Assembly: GCA_039801505.1 (NCBI GenBank)
Contig: JBDRUV010000004.1
Span: 29,880-93,879 of the forward strand
Source of the DNA: a candidate division WOR-3 bacterium
GTDB lineage: Bacteria; Hydrothermota; Tepidihabitantia; Tepidihabitantales; CAIPLT01
DNA: 64,000 nucleotides
Reading direction: 5' to 3'
Part shown: positions 8,353 to 16,844 of the stretch, one piece after another
Layout: each line of letters opens with the position of its first letter
How positions within the stretch are numbered: the stretch's first letter is position 1
Position numbers and translations under genes: made by a program
Notes under the pieces: model-generated
The model's database searches: none
Seen by the model: only the letters and a program-made list of their open reading frames with translations
What the model was told of the DNA's origin: nothing

Positions 8353-8703
8353 ATGCCTTACCGAATTGAAAAAATAGCTGAAACTATAAAATGTGCCGTT
8401 GCAGAAATTATTTTGACTGATCTTCAGGACCCGATGTTTAATTTTGTAACCATTACTGGAATTAAATTGAGCAACGATCTTAGACAAGCTACCCTGTATT
8501 TCTATACTTTTGCTGAAAATGTAAATAACGCAGTAGTGTTAGCTCATTTAAATCATGCTGCTAATTTTATTAGAAATCGCCTTAGAGAAAAGGTGATTAT
8601 GCGATATATTCCCCAACTTGATTTTAAGCTTGATGAACTTGTCGTCGAAGAAAAAAGACTTTCGGAACTGTTGCGACGTATAAAAAGTTCTAATGGAGTC
8701 TAA
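8353..8703 (+). CDS. rbfA: Ribosome-binding factor A
   Basis: 116 residues, typical length. RbfA is a KH-type factor that binds the 30S precursor and helps mature the 16S 5' end. Visible family motifs: PYRIEKIAETIKCAVAEII, DPMFNFVTITGIKLSNDLRQATLYFY and a C-terminal MRYIPQLDFKLDE. It overlaps truB by 11 bp, the widespread rbfA-truB-ribF order of bacterial translation operons. No Shine-Dalgarno; the promoter just upstream suggests a leaderless transcript. Confidence 0.93.
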   Translation: MPYRIEKIAETIKCAVAEIILTDLQDPMFNFVTITGIKLSNDLRQATLYFYTFAENVNNAVVLAHLNHAANFIRNRLREKVIMRYIPQLDFKLDELVVEEKRLSELLRRIKSSNGV

Positions 8704-9625
8704 AATTTCTGACACCATTAAACTCACCGATCTAGATAATATAAAAGTTAAGTTGCGCGGCATTCTACCGATAATTAAACCGTCGGGTATTACCTCTTAT
8801 GACTGCATTCGTCGCCTTAAGCAACTTTTTAAAAACACCAAATTAGGCCATGCGGGAACATTGGATCCTATTGCGAGTGGTGTACTTTTAATACTCTTTA
8901 ACGAAGCTACCAAACTCGCACCTTATCTTTTAATGCATGACAAAGAATATGAAGCAACATTTAGGCTTGGAATTACCACCGATACTGACGATATCACCGG
9001 TCAAATCTTAAAAGTACAACCGGTGCCGCAATTGAGCGAAGACACTCTTAAAAAACATCTAGCAACTTTTCTCGGAACTCAAAAACAAAGTCCACCTAAA
9101 TTTTCGGCAATTAAAATTCGGGGACGAAAAAGTTACGAATTGGCCCGCAAGGGAATTAGTGTTGAGTTACCACAACGGATCATAACTATCAAGTCTTTAG
9201 AGCTTGTTAGTTTTGCTCCTCCTCTAGTTCGAATAAGAACCTTAGTAACGAAGGGCACGTATATTCGAGCCTTAGTGCGCGATATCGGCGAAAAGTTAAA
9301 TTGCGGAGCATGTTTAGAGAATCTCGTCCGAACTAAAATCTCTTCTTTCACGATCGAAAATGCAATTCCTTTAAATGAAATAAATTATGAAAATGTCATC
9401 AACGGACTAATCGCACCTTTTGATGCATTACCCGGGCTCCCCTCATTAATTTTAACAAACCATGAGTTAAAAAAATTAGCTAATGGCTTAAAAATCAAAA
9501 AACCCTTGCCATATAATCCGAATACCACAATTCGGCTTACCGATGAAAAGCAAAGGGTTTTTATTATCGCTAAATACACAGAAGAAACAATCCATCCCGA
9601 ACGGTTAATTTATGCTGATCTATAA
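8693..9625 (+). CDS. truB: tRNA pseudouridine(55) synthase TruB
   Basis: 310 residues. TruB converts U55 of the tRNA T-loop to pseudouridine. The catalytic aspartate is Asp58 in GHAGTLDPIASG; other conserved parts are KPSGITSYDCIRRL, KEYEATFRLGITTDTDD, and TKGTYIRALVRDIGEKLNCGA. The C-terminal portion (~240-310) resembles the short PUA-like extension. The start ATG lies inside rbfA; about 20 residues precede the first conserved stretch, so a start a few codons downstream is possible. It overlaps ribF by 14 bp. Confidence 0.94.
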   Translation: MESKISDTIKLTDLDNIKVKLRGILPIIKPSGITSYDCIRRLKQLFKNTKLGHAGTLDPIASGVLLILFNEATKLAPYLLMHDKEYEATFRLGITTDTDDITGQILKVQPVPQLSEDTLKKHLATFLGTQKQSPPKFSAIKIRGRKSYELARKGISVELPQRIITIKSLELVSFAPPLVRIRTLVTKGTYIRALVRDIGEKLNCGACLENLVRTKISSFTIENAIPLNEINYENVINGLIAPFDALPGLPSLILTNHELKKLANGLKIKKPLPYNPNTTIRLTDEKQRVFIIAKYTEETIHPERLIYADL

Positions 9626-10568
9626 CCTGGCACCCAACAAAAGTTATCCTGATTATTTCTCGTCAATTATTACTATCGGTAGCTTTGATGGAATCCACCG
9701 CGGTCACGACAAAATCATCAAAGAAACTAAGAAATTAGCCAAACAAAAAGGCAAGCCCTGGGGCATAATTACCTTTAGCCCAACCCCCCAGGTTCTTTTA
9801 TACCGAGATTTTCGATTTCTTCTCACGACCGATGAAGAGAAATGGATAATTTTAGAAAAGTATTCTCCTTCGTTCGTAGGAATAATAAAATTTACCCGTA
9901 AAATTCAGAATTTAATGCCAGAAGGGTTTTTTGTAAATTATATAGTAAAACCTCTACGGCCCCAACTTGTCGTTGTTGGACCTGATCATCGCTTTGGCAA
10001 AAATAGCAGCGGCGACATTAAGCTACTTAAAAAATTAGAAGTAAAATACAAGTTTACTCTAAAAATTCTACGACATTATAAATATCATCGAATCCCAGTA
10101 CAGTCAACTAGAATTCGCGAGCTTTTAATTTTGGGTAACATCAAACGCGCTAATGAACTTTTAGGCAGATATTATTCGCTAATTGGTACTATCAAGGCTG
10201 GCCACGGTATAGCCCGTAAACTAGGATTTCCAACCATTAATATTCAAATTAAAAACAAATACAAGCTTATTCCTCCTGATGGCGTCTATTTTATTAGGGC
10301 TGGCCTTCTAAATAAAATCTATTATGGAGTCATGCATATCGGAATATCTCCAACCGTTTCAGAATTATTTAGAGTCCCCAAGCGAAGAAAAATTGAGGTT
10401 TACTTATTAAATTACCGGGCAAATGAAAAAATCAACTTGTACGGTCAAAAAATTTCTTTAGAAATAATTGATCGCCTTAGGGAAGAAAGAAAATTTAGTA
10501 ATACAGAAGACTTACAAAAACAGATAGCAAAAGACGTAAGCCAAGCTTATAAACTGATTTATGGATGA
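9612..10568 (+). CDS. ribF: Bifunctional riboflavin kinase / FAD synthetase
   Basis: 318 residues. RibF phosphorylates riboflavin to FMN and adenylates FMN to FAD. The N-terminal nucleotidyltransferase domain has GSFDGIHRGHDKII (HxGH signature), PDHRFGKNSSGD, and the STRIRELL motif (here QSTRIRELLILGNIKRANELLG). The C-terminal riboflavin-kinase domain starts about residue 185: GRKLGFPTINI-like (here ARKLGFPTINIQ) and PDGVYFIRAG. A Glu in the final third (KIEVYLLNY) fits the kinase catalytic Glu. Start ATG overlaps truB; it ends in an ATGA junction with the glycosyltransferase. Confidence 0.94.
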   Translation: MLIYNLAPNKSYPDYFSSIITIGSFDGIHRGHDKIIKETKKLAKQKGKPWGIITFSPTPQVLLYRDFRFLLTTDEEKWIILEKYSPSFVGIIKFTRKIQNLMPEGFFVNYIVKPLRPQLVVVGPDHRFGKNSSGDIKLLKKLEVKYKFTLKILRHYKYHRIPVQSTRIRELLILGNIKRANELLGRYYSLIGTIKAGHGIARKLGFPTINIQIKNKYKLIPPDGVYFIRAGLLNKIYYGVMHIGISPTVSELFRVPKRRKIEVYLLNYRANEKINLYGQKISLEIIDRLREERKFSNTEDLQKQIAKDVSQAYKLIYG

Positions 10569-11749
10569 AAAACGGTATTGGTAAAAAAACATTGTGGCTT
10601 GTTTATGCCTCACGAAAAGGTGGGCATACCTATCCGACTTATGCGCTACTATCTTATTTAAAAACCAACTATGCACATCTTTTTGATGCTCGAGCAATAA
10701 ACCTGTTGGAGCACTCATTCTGGATGTCTTCATTAGAAATAGTCGGGCGGTATGGAGATCTTAAATTTCGAAAATTATGGCGATTTGGTTATAAAAGTCT
10801 CCGAGCCGAAAGCAAGTGGTTTTTAAAAATTTGGGAAAAGTCTGAAAGGTTGTTGTTTTACTTTGACAATATTGTTAATACCTTATTTAAAAAATTTCCT
10901 ACACCTGATCTAATAGTATCCTTTCAACCCGAACTTAACGCTATAGCGGATTATTTTAAAAAATACTTTTTAGGTCAGTGGCATACCGTAATAATCGACC
11001 TTTGTCTTCATGGACTTTGGGTTAATAGGGCGGTTGATTTTTATTATGTGTATAATGAAGAGATGAAACAAATGTTACTAAACAAAAATTTCAATACGGA
11101 TCAAATACTTGTTTCAGGAATTCCGCTACGTTCTCAATTTTATGAGGTTATTACAAAATCACCAAGTGAAATCCGGTCCCAATTGGGCATTTTCCCAAAT
11201 TTACCAACTATCTTGATTATAGGGGGACTCCTTGGAACAATGGTTAACTTTGCAGAGGTGGTTAGTAAAATTTTGAATTTAAAGTACCCTTGTCAACTTT
11301 TAGTCGTCACGGGTAAAAATATTCGTGCTCAGCAACAACTTGTAGAAATTAAAACAAAATTAAAATTACCAATCTATATTTACGGTGCTACTGATAATGT
11401 TGCCCCATTAATGTGGGCCTCAGATTTTATTATCTCTAAACCCGGTTCGGTAACAATCGCTGAAGCCTTGTCATTAGGAAAACCTATGATTGTTGTTACT
11501 CCTGAGGCTGGATCGTTGCAGGAGTTTTATTTCGCTAAGCTTTTAGAAGAAGAAAACGTTGGCCGATGGGCGCGTAATCTTTACGAAATTCCTCGATTGG
11601 TTGAGGAATTATTAACCCAAAAGGATTTGTTCGTAGTTTTAAGCACTAATGCGCAAAAAAAACATGGACATAATCTAAATGCTACGAGAATAATCACAGA
11701 AAATATAATCAATGTTTTTAAGAAAGGAGTAATAAATGAAAGGCGGTAA
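10565..11749 (+). CDS. GT28 / MGDG-synthase-like glycosyltransferase
   Basis: 394 residues. The N-terminal half carries [18 protein letters not shown] and a family-typical helix-rich acceptor part; [15 protein letters not shown] matches the diacylglycerol glycosyltransferase pattern (MGDG synthase / UgtP). The C-terminal half is a MurG-like donor domain: [26 protein letters not shown], and the nucleotide-sugar motif [20 protein letters not shown]. It probably transfers a sugar to a membrane lipid; the substrate is not predictable. It overlaps ribF by an ATGA junction and the next gene by 14 bp. Pairing with a sugar-nucleotide epimerase supports a role in cell-envelope glycolipid assembly (inference). 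Confidence 0.82.
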   Translation: MKNGIGKKTLWLVYASRKGGHTYPTYALLSYLKTNYAHLFDARAINLLEHSFWMSSLEIVGRYGDLKFRKLWRFGYKSLRAESKWFLKIWEKSERLLFYFDNIVNTLFKKFPTPDLIVSFQPELNAIADYFKKYFLGQWHTVIIDLCLHGLWVNRAVDFYYVYNEEMKQMLLNKNFNTDQILVSGIPLRSQFYEVITKSPSEIRSQLGIFPNLPTILIIGGLLGTMVNFAEVVSKILNLKYPCQLLVVTGKNIRAQQQLVEIKTKLKLPIYIYGATDNVAPLMWASDFIISKPGSVTIAEALSLGKPMIVVTPEAGSLQEFYFAKLLEEENVGRWARNLYEIPRLVEELLTQKDLFVVLSTNAQKKHGHNLNATRIITENIINVFKKGVINERR

Positions 11750-12815
11750 AGCATTGATAACCGGCTCCTGTGGTCTAATAGGTTCGGAGTCGGTGTCTTT
11801 CTTGGCAGAAAAAGGTTTTCAGATCGTAGGAATTGATAATGATATGCGCGCCTATTTTTTTGGAAAAGAAGCATCTACATCCTGGCAGAAGGAACGATTG
11901 TTAGAAAAATACAAAAATGTTTATAAACATTGTGATTTAGATATTCGAAACTATGATGGTCTAATTAAGATCTTTAAAGACTTTGTCCCGGATTTGATTA
12001 TTCATACTGCAGCGCAACCATCCCACGACTGGGCCGCTAAAGACCCGTTTACTGATTTCACAATTAATGCCAATGGAACATTAAATCTTTTAGAAGCAAC
12101 GCGCAACTATGCACCCGATGCCGTTTTTATTTACACTTCGACCAATAAAGTATACGGCGATGAACCTAACAGGTTACCATTAATCGAATTAGAAAAACGC
12201 TACGAGATTAGCCCAGACCATAAATATCATAATGGCATCGACGAAACCATGAGCATCGATCAAAATCTGCACTCGCTTTTTGGTGCTTCAAAACTCGCTG
12301 GAGACATTTTAGTTCAAGAATATGGTCGATACTTCGGGCTAAAAACTGTATCTTTTAGGGGCGGCTGCTTAACGGGCCCGCAACATTCCGGAACTCAGCT
12401 CCACGGTTTCTTGTCTTACTTGGTGCGATGTGCTATAACTGGAAAAACCTATAATATTTTCGGTTATAAGGGTAAACAGGTACGAGATAACATTCATTCA
12501 TACGATTTAGTTAATGCTTTCTATCATTATTATTTAAATCCTAGACCAGGAGAGGTCTATAATATTGGGGGTGGTCGATTTAGTAACTGTTCAATTTTGG
12601 AAGCAATAGAAATTATTGAAAAACTTTGCGGCAAAAAGGTCTCTTACCAGTACATCGACACCCCACGACGAGGTGATCATATCTGGTACATATCAGACAT
12701 TAGTAAATTCAAAAAAGACTACCCTAACTGGGATTATACCTATACTCTTGAACAGATAATTACCGAAATCTACGAGTTTCAGAAAACCCTACCCTTAGAT
12801 AAACTAATGGACTAA
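11736..12815 (+). CDS. NAD-dependent sugar-nucleotide epimerase (CDP-paratose 2-epimerase-like)
   Basis: 359 residues, extended short-chain dehydrogenase. The Rossmann glycine motif GSCGLIGSE is at ~10-18, followed by [14 protein letters not shown], which I recognise from the CDP-paratose/tyvelose 2-epimerase-like group. [12 protein letters not shown] is the Ser/Thr region. In the usual YxxxK position there is Phe182-Gly-Ala-Ser-Lys186, so the catalytic Tyr is replaced by Phe; my recollection is that this subfamily often has this. [13 protein letters not shown] and [18 protein letters not shown] complete the substrate side. Start ATG has GAAAGGAG upstream. It is last in the rbfA operon and may supply the neighbouring glycosyltransferase. 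Confidence 0.8.
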   Translation: MKGGKALITGSCGLIGSESVSFLAEKGFQIVGIDNDMRAYFFGKEASTSWQKERLLEKYKNVYKHCDLDIRNYDGLIKIFKDFVPDLIIHTAAQPSHDWAAKDPFTDFTINANGTLNLLEATRNYAPDAVFIYTSTNKVYGDEPNRLPLIELEKRYEISPDHKYHNGIDETMSIDQNLHSLFGASKLAGDILVQEYGRYFGLKTVSFRGGCLTGPQHSGTQLHGFLSYLVRCAITGKTYNIFGYKGKQVRDNIHSYDLVNAFYHYYLNPRPGEVYNIGGGRFSNCSILEAIEIIEKLCGKKVSYQYIDTPRRGDHIWYISDISKFKKDYPNWDYTYTLEQIITEIYEFQKTLPLDKLMD

Positions 12816-12921
12816 AATAAAAATGCGCGGGAGCCAATATTGTTATTTTGGTGGGGTCTAAAGGGTATAGGGTATTTTAAGGCGTGATATTGGCTCTCCG
12901 CGCGCATATTTATATCTCTTT
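12815..12921 (-). ncRNA. Candidate small structured RNA with own promoter and terminator
   Basis: A consensus promoter on minus (-35 TTGACA 12951-12956, 17 bp, -10 TACAAT 12928-12933) would start a transcript near 12921. The transcript folds into one long hairpin: arm 12887-12907 pairs with 12823-12840 (18 bp with a 3-nt bulge), enclosing a 46-nt apical loop. It is followed by TTTTTATTTT on the minus strand, a rho-independent-type end. Length ~105 nt, no start codon with a useful frame. The loop is C-rich with repeated ACCC (ATACCC, ATACCC, AGACCCC, CACC), which could pair with G-rich Shine-Dalgarno sequences. I recognise no known RNA family (not 4.5S, 6S or tmRNA). The alternative is a terminator structure for the converging epimerase operon. 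Confidence 0.5.
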
Positions 12922-12927
12922 TTATTA

Positions 12928-12956
12928 ATTGTAACTAAAAATAAGTATTTTGTCAA
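12928..12956 (-). promoter_or_regulatory. Promoter of the candidate small RNA
   Basis: -35 TTGACA at 12951-12956, 17-bp spacer, -10 TACAAT at 12928-12933. It lies downstream of porB, about 150 bp after its stop, with no protein-coding gene below it before the converging epimerase, so the RNA is its only plausible product. Confidence 0.65.
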
Positions 12957-13109
12957 GAGGTAATTTCTACTTCCGTAAATTGAATTTTCCCGCTGTTTTC
13001 GGGGTTGGCCTTTTTATCTTATTTACTGATCAGTCTGATAAATAATTATGGCCCATTAAAATCAAATGTTGCGATAACGCTACAATGTTTATTTCATCCG
13101 GAATAAAGT

Positions 13110-14036
13110 TTAATCAAAACATTTAACTTTCTTGTTAAGTTGCTCCCAACGTCGGTCAACTTCTTCTTGAAATGCATCAAGTAAGCTCTTATTTTCCGGC
13201 CGGAAAAGATGTCGGAATCGGTCCTGTAATTTTAGCCATTCCGTAACTGGTAATTTTTCCTTGGGCACATAATTCAGTCGATATTTATGGTTTTCGCACT
13301 CATATAAGGGCCAAAAACATGTCTCAACGGCTAATTTAGAAAGAGTAATTGTTTGCGACGAGTGATAACCCCACCCCAAAGGACAAGGCACTAAAACATT
13401 AATGAAACTCGGCCCATTAATTGAAAGTGCTTTACGCACCTTATTAGCTAAATCATTCCAGTTCCAGACGGTTGCCTGAGCGGCATAGGGTATGTCATGA
13501 GCAATCATAATTTCTACAATATCTTTACGCCATTCTAATTTGCCAGGTTTTACCTTGCCGGCTGGCGAAGTTGTGGTATGGGCGCCTAAGGGGGTAGCTG
13601 AGGAGCGCTGGATTCCAGTATTCATGTAAGCTTCATTGTCTAAACAGACATACAAAAACCGATGCCGGCGTTCTACAGCACCCGAGAGGGCCTGAAAACC
13701 AATATCATAGGTTCCCCCATCACCACCGAATGCGATAAAATTAATGTCTTCTGTTATTTTGCCTTTGCGTTTTAAAACACGGTATGCTGCTTCCATGCCC
13801 GAGATCGTTGCTGCAGCATTTTCAAAGGCACTATGAAACATTGGCACTTGCCATGCGGTATGCGGATAAATTGTCGAGACAATTTCTAAACAACCGGTAG
13901 GCATAACGCAGGCCACAGGTTTAATTGCGGCCAGGAGCACTTGTCTTACTGCCAGGACCTCGCCGCAGCCGGTACATGCCCGATGGCCAGATGAAAACAG
14001 TTCTGGTTCTCTTGATAATTCTTTTATTGATGGCAT
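13110..14036 (-). CDS. porB: Pyruvate:ferredoxin oxidoreductase, beta subunit
   Basis: 308 residues. It carries the thiamine-diphosphate site (FIAFGGDGGTYDIGFQAL, then LDNEAYMNTGIQRSSATPLG) and cluster cysteines (RACTGCGEVLA plus later Cys). The length and GIQRSSATP motif match PorB-type rather than KorB-type subunits. With PorA, PorD and PorG it interconverts pyruvate and acetyl-CoA using ferredoxin. Last gene of the porG-porD-porA-porB unit, 4 bp after porA. The substrate could be another 2-oxoacid (e.g. 2-oxoisovalerate), but pyruvate is the likeliest. Confidence 0.9.
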   Translation of the reverse strand: MPSIKELSREPELFSSGHRACTGCGEVLAVRQVLLAAIKPVACVMPTGCLEIVSTIYPHTAWQVPMFHSAFENAAATISGMEAAYRVLKRKGKITEDINFIAFGGDGGTYDIGFQALSGAVERRHRFLYVCLDNEAYMNTGIQRSSATPLGAHTTTSPAGKVKPGKLEWRKDIVEIMIAHDIPYAAQATVWNWNDLANKVRKALSINGPSFINVLVPCPLGWGYHSSQTITLSKLAVETCFWPLYECENHKYRLNYVPKEKLPVTEWLKLQDRFRHLFRPENKSLLDAFQEEVDRRWEQLNKKVKCFD

Positions 14037-14040
14037 AATT

Positions 14041-15207
14041 TTACCTCACTCCAATATAGCTAACTTCGTCTTTAACCTTTTGGGTTTCCTTAATATGGAT
14101 TAGTTCTTCAAATACCACTTTAATGTCCTCTTGGGTAATTTCTCGGCCCCCTAAACCGTAGACATAAGAAACAATGAGCGGTTTTTCAGTTTGATGATAT
14201 AGGGCCGCACGGATCTCCGTCGCCAAAGGACTAATATAACTATTCATTGCTTCTGCTCGGTCTAAAATGCCAACAACTTTAAATTTACGTAAGCTCGCAA
14301 CTAGCTTTTCTGAAAAGAGCGGTCTAAAAAAGCGTAACTTTAGGGCACCGACCTTTTTGCCCTGGGCCCGTAATTCATCAACCGCAATCTTGGCCGTGCC
14401 AACCGTTGAACCCATGGCTAAAACTACCACCTCAGCATCTTCGGCTTGATATTCGTCGATTACCGGATAATAACGGTGAAACCGCTTTCGATATTCCTCG
14501 ATCACCTCTTCGATTATCCCCTTAGCCTGACGTATACCTTCAGCTTCAGCCCGCTTATGTTCAAAATAAGAATCTGGCAGACAAGCTGGTCCAACCGTAA
14601 TTGGATTTTTGGTATCTAATAAACTATAATTAGGCTTAAACTCGCCTAAAAAATCGCTTACCTCTTCATCGGATAAGATCTCAAGCCGTTCCATACAATG
14701 GGAAAGAATAAATCCATCAATGGCTACAATCACGGGCAGATAGGCTCGTTCAGCAATCTTGACGGCCTGGATAACTGAGTCGTAACCCTCTTGAGAACTT
14801 TCGCAAAAAATCTGAATCCAGCCCGAATCCCGAGAGGCTACAGAATCGGAGTGATCGCAATGAATATTAAGTGGCGAAGAAAGCGATCGAGAAGCAACGC
14901 ACATCACAATCGGCAGCCGAAGTCCGGCAGCAATAAAAAGCATTTCATGCATTAGCGCTAACCCCTGAGAGGCTGTGGCGGTCATGGCTCGGGCACCACT
15001 TGCTGCAGCACCAATACAAGCACTCATGGCGGAATGCTCTGATTCCACCGGCACATATTCGGTATCAACTAAACCATCAGCCACAAAGCTTGAAAAAATC
15101 TGAACAATCTCAGTCGATGGGGTAATCGGATAAGCAGCTACAACATCGGGTCGGCATTGTTTCATGGCATAAGCCATGGCTTCATTACCGGTTTTCGCCA
15201 CAATCAT
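14041..15207 (-). CDS. porA: Pyruvate:ferredoxin oxidoreductase, alpha subunit
   Basis: 388 residues from the ATG at 15205-15207, which has AAGGAGG at good spacing and overlaps the porD stop as ATGA; an upstream GTG/ATG-type extension to 15252 is not needed. Conserved features: GNEAMAYAMKQCRPDVVAAYPITPSTEI (YPITPST is diagnostic), the ESEHSAMSACIGAAASGARAMTATASQGLALMHE region, and NIHCDHSDSVASRDSGWIQ, which fits PorA. The C-terminal transketolase-like domain has VVVLAMGSTVGTAK. It binds the substrate together with PorB. Confidence 0.92.
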   Translation of the reverse strand: MIVAKTGNEAMAYAMKQCRPDVVAAYPITPSTEIVQIFSSFVADGLVDTEYVPVESEHSAMSACIGAAASGARAMTATASQGLALMHEMLFIAAGLRLPIVMCVASRSLSSPLNIHCDHSDSVASRDSGWIQIFCESSQEGYDSVIQAVKIAERAYLPVIVAIDGFILSHCMERLEILSDEEVSDFLGEFKPNYSLLDTKNPITVGPACLPDSYFEHKRAEAEGIRQAKGIIEEVIEEYRKRFHRYYPVIDEYQAEDAEVVVLAMGSTVGTAKIAVDELRAQGKKVGALKLRFFRPLFSEKLVASLRKFKVVGILDRAEAMNSYISPLATEIRAALYHQTEKPLIVSYVYGLGGREITQEDIKVVFEELIHIKETQKVKDEVSYIGVR

Positions 15208-15494
15208 TTTTCCTCCTTGACCATGGTTATAGCCTGGACTTTTTTCGGACAAACCTCAGCGCAAATGCCACATCCTTTACAGTATTCGTAATTTATCCCT
15301 TGATGTTTACCGTCTTTTAAGATAATTGCGGCATCCGGGCAATAAATCCAACAGGTTAAACAGTTAATACATTTCTCTTTATTCCAAACCGGCCGAAAAC
15401 TACGCCAGGCGCCGGTCTTATTTTCTAAAACCCTTTTCGTATCGGTAATTATTGCCCCACAAGGGAGTTCTTGCCAAGATACTAGTTTACTCAT
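15204..15494 (-). CDS. porD: Pyruvate:ferredoxin oxidoreductase, delta (ferredoxin) subunit
   Basis: 96 residues with two complete [4Fe-4S] motifs: CINCLTCWIYCPD and CKGCGICAEVCPK, both CxxCxxCxxxC. It passes electrons from the PorAB active site to external ferredoxin. The N-terminal ~40 residues (SWQELPCGAIITDTKRVLENKTGAWRSF-like stretch) match PorD of archaea and Thermotoga. ATGA overlap with porA, 14 bp from porG. Confidence 0.93.
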   Translation of the reverse strand: MSKLVSWQELPCGAIITDTKRVLENKTGAWRSFRPVWNKEKCINCLTCWIYCPDAAIILKDGKHQGINYEYCKGCGICAEVCPKKVQAITMVKEEK

Positions 15495-15508
15495 ATTTAC
15501 TCCTTTTA

Positions 15509-16120
15509 TTAAGTTTCACATTCTGATTTAACTTCTTCATAGGCCCGTTTTATAGACTCAATATTACCCTTAATAATTTCATCTCGGCCCCGAAACTTCT
15601 GCTGTAACTTATTGGTAATCGCCTCAAGCATCTTCTGATAATCAAAAATACCCGTCACCTTTACTAACGCTCCCAGCATTGGGGTATTAGGCACATCGCG
15701 TTTGATAAGTTCTAAGGCAATTTTGGAGGCGTTCACGCAATAGATTTTAATGTCTTTATCGTCAAGCTTATAGCGTTTTCTTACCTCTTCTGGCGAATCC
15801 TCGGTGTTGATCAAAAGAATGCCGCCGGGTTTTAAGCCCTCAATAACATTAGCAATCTCAATTAAGGTTGGATCTAAGACCACAACAATATCCGGCTCTT
15901 TGATGCCGGCATGAGTTCGAATCTCTTTATCTGAGAGGCGATTAAAAGCCACCACAGGCGCACCCATGCGCTCAGGACCATATTCGGGAAATGCCTGAAT
16001 ATAAAGCCCAGTATCTAATGCCGCTTCGCCAAATAACAAGGCCGCAGTCTTAGCTCCTTGACCACCGCGACCGTGCCAGCGAATTTCTAATAGTTTGGAA
16101 GCACAAACATTATTTGTCAT
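15509..16120 (-). CDS. porG: Pyruvate:ferredoxin oxidoreductase, gamma subunit
   Basis: 203 residues. Gamma subunit signature EIRWHGRGGQGAKTAALLFGEA near the N-terminus and FPEYGPERMGAPVVAFNR, both typical of PorG. Thr/Asn rich C-terminus with NTPMLGALVKVTGI. First gene of the por operon; ATG at 16118-16120 with GGAGTAAG upstream and a leader of about 20 nt from a perfect consensus promoter. Confidence 0.92.
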   Translation of the reverse strand: MTNNVCASKLLEIRWHGRGGQGAKTAALLFGEAALDTGLYIQAFPEYGPERMGAPVVAFNRLSDKEIRTHAGIKEPDIVVVLDPTLIEIANVIEGLKPGGILLINTEDSPEEVRKRYKLDDKDIKIYCVNASKIALELIKRDVPNTPMLGALVKVTGIFDYQKMLEAITNKLQQKFRGRDEIIKGNIESIKRAYEEVKSECET

Positions 16121-16147
16121 GTCTTACTCCTTGTTAATTAATTAAAA

Positions 16148-16176
16148 ATTATACTTGATAAAATAATCTTTGTCAA
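16148..16176 (-). promoter_or_regulatory. Promoter of the por operon (perfect consensus)
   Basis: -35 TTGACA at 16171-16176, 17-bp spacer, -10 TATAAT at 16148-16153, the full sigma-70 consensus. Predicted start near 16141, leaving a ~20-nt leader with Shine-Dalgarno before porG, implying strong constitutive expression. Confidence 0.8.
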
Positions 16177-16403
16177 TTTATGGTTTTAGGTACATAACGT
16201 GGGATAACCAATCGTGACAAAAAACTTAGGGGCCTCAAGCTGCTAATTTATGTTGTCTATTATCTCTTGCTAATCTAGATCTAAAAACTTGCACCTTCTA
16301 ATACCGGCCAGCGGGTTTCTTATCTTCAGAAATGCACCGCGGATTTTTGTATAATTAATATTACGCTAAGGACTGTATGAATAATTCTTCGTAGTAGTTA
16401 CAC

Positions 16404-16436
16404 ACCGTCCCCCGGACCGTATTGGGACTGTGTCTC
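16404..16436. repeat. GC-rich intergenic element, copy 2
   Basis: Contains CCGTCCCCCGGACCGTATTG followed by GGGACTGTG. It shares CCCCCGGACCGTAT and the following GGGAC(C/T)GT with the reverse complement of the copy at 33.2 kb. Confidence 0.6.
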
Positions 16437-16592
16437 CACTGTGGAGTCTTAAAGATCTTTACCATTAACTTTTGTTTTATCCTGAGCGCCCCAGCATTTT
16501 TATTGATCATACTATATTTATAGATGGCCCAAAAACTGGTAATGGTGGGAAAAATTTTCTGGCCAGCTCAATTGGGTTTATGATTAAAAATC

Positions 16593-16620
16593 TTGACAGA
16601 TAAAAAATTTTTGTTATGCT
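16593..16620 (+). promoter_or_regulatory. Promoter of rpsR-rplI-tyrS operon (leaderless type)
   Basis: -35 TTGACA at 16593-16598, -10 TATGCT at 16615-16620, 16-bp spacer; predicted start near 16627, two bases before the rpsR ATG at 16629. No Shine-Dalgarno is possible on so short a leader. Confidence 0.6.
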
Positions 16621-16628
16621 TATATACT

Positions 16629-16841
16629 ATGCTAATTAAAAAGAAAAAATGCCCGTTCTGTGAGAAACAGGTCACCACGATCGGGATCGATGATGTTGAA
16701 GAGCTCAAAAAATATATTACTGAGAAAGGTAAGATTATCGGTTCCCGGTTCACCGGGGTGTGCTCTTGGCATCAACGAAAGCTTAAAAAAGCGATAAAAT
16801 TAGCTCGCAACGCTGGGCTACTTTCATTTATCAGTAAATAG
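16629..16841 (+). CDS. rpsR: 30S ribosomal protein S18
   Basis: 70 residues from the ATG at 16629; the same frame is open from 16593, but the extra 12 residues overlap the promoter and are not family-like. S18 signature KCPFCEKQVTTIGIDDVEELKKYI, then GKIIGSRFTGVCSWHQRKLKKAIKLARNAGLL. CPFC plus CSWH form a zinc-binding (C+) site. Binds S6 on the 30S platform. rpsF (S6) is not beside it here. 3 bp from rplI. Confidence 0.93.
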   Translation: MLIKKKKCPFCEKQVTTIGIDDVEELKKYITEKGKIIGSRFTGVCSWHQRKLKKAIKLARNAGLLSFISK

Positions 16842-16844
16842 CCT

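Larger units (their letters stand above)
16121..16628. other. Divergent intergenic region, por / rpsR
   Basis: About 500 bp between two divergent operons. It holds a consensus por promoter near the left end, a GC-rich repeat element near 16406, and the rpsR promoter at the right end. I see no gene or tRNA in the remaining ~250 bp. Confidence 0.6.

Noticed and set aside
14267..14449. Small plus-strand frame inside porA, as an example of several in coding regions
   Set aside because: It is a shadow of the true minus-strand gene, whose motifs are unmistakable; no start signal.
16200..16590. Possible tRNA or small gene in the por/rpsR spacer
   Set aside because: No cloverleaf, no T-loop TTCGAAT-type motif, and no frame longer than short scraps apart from the repeat and promoters.
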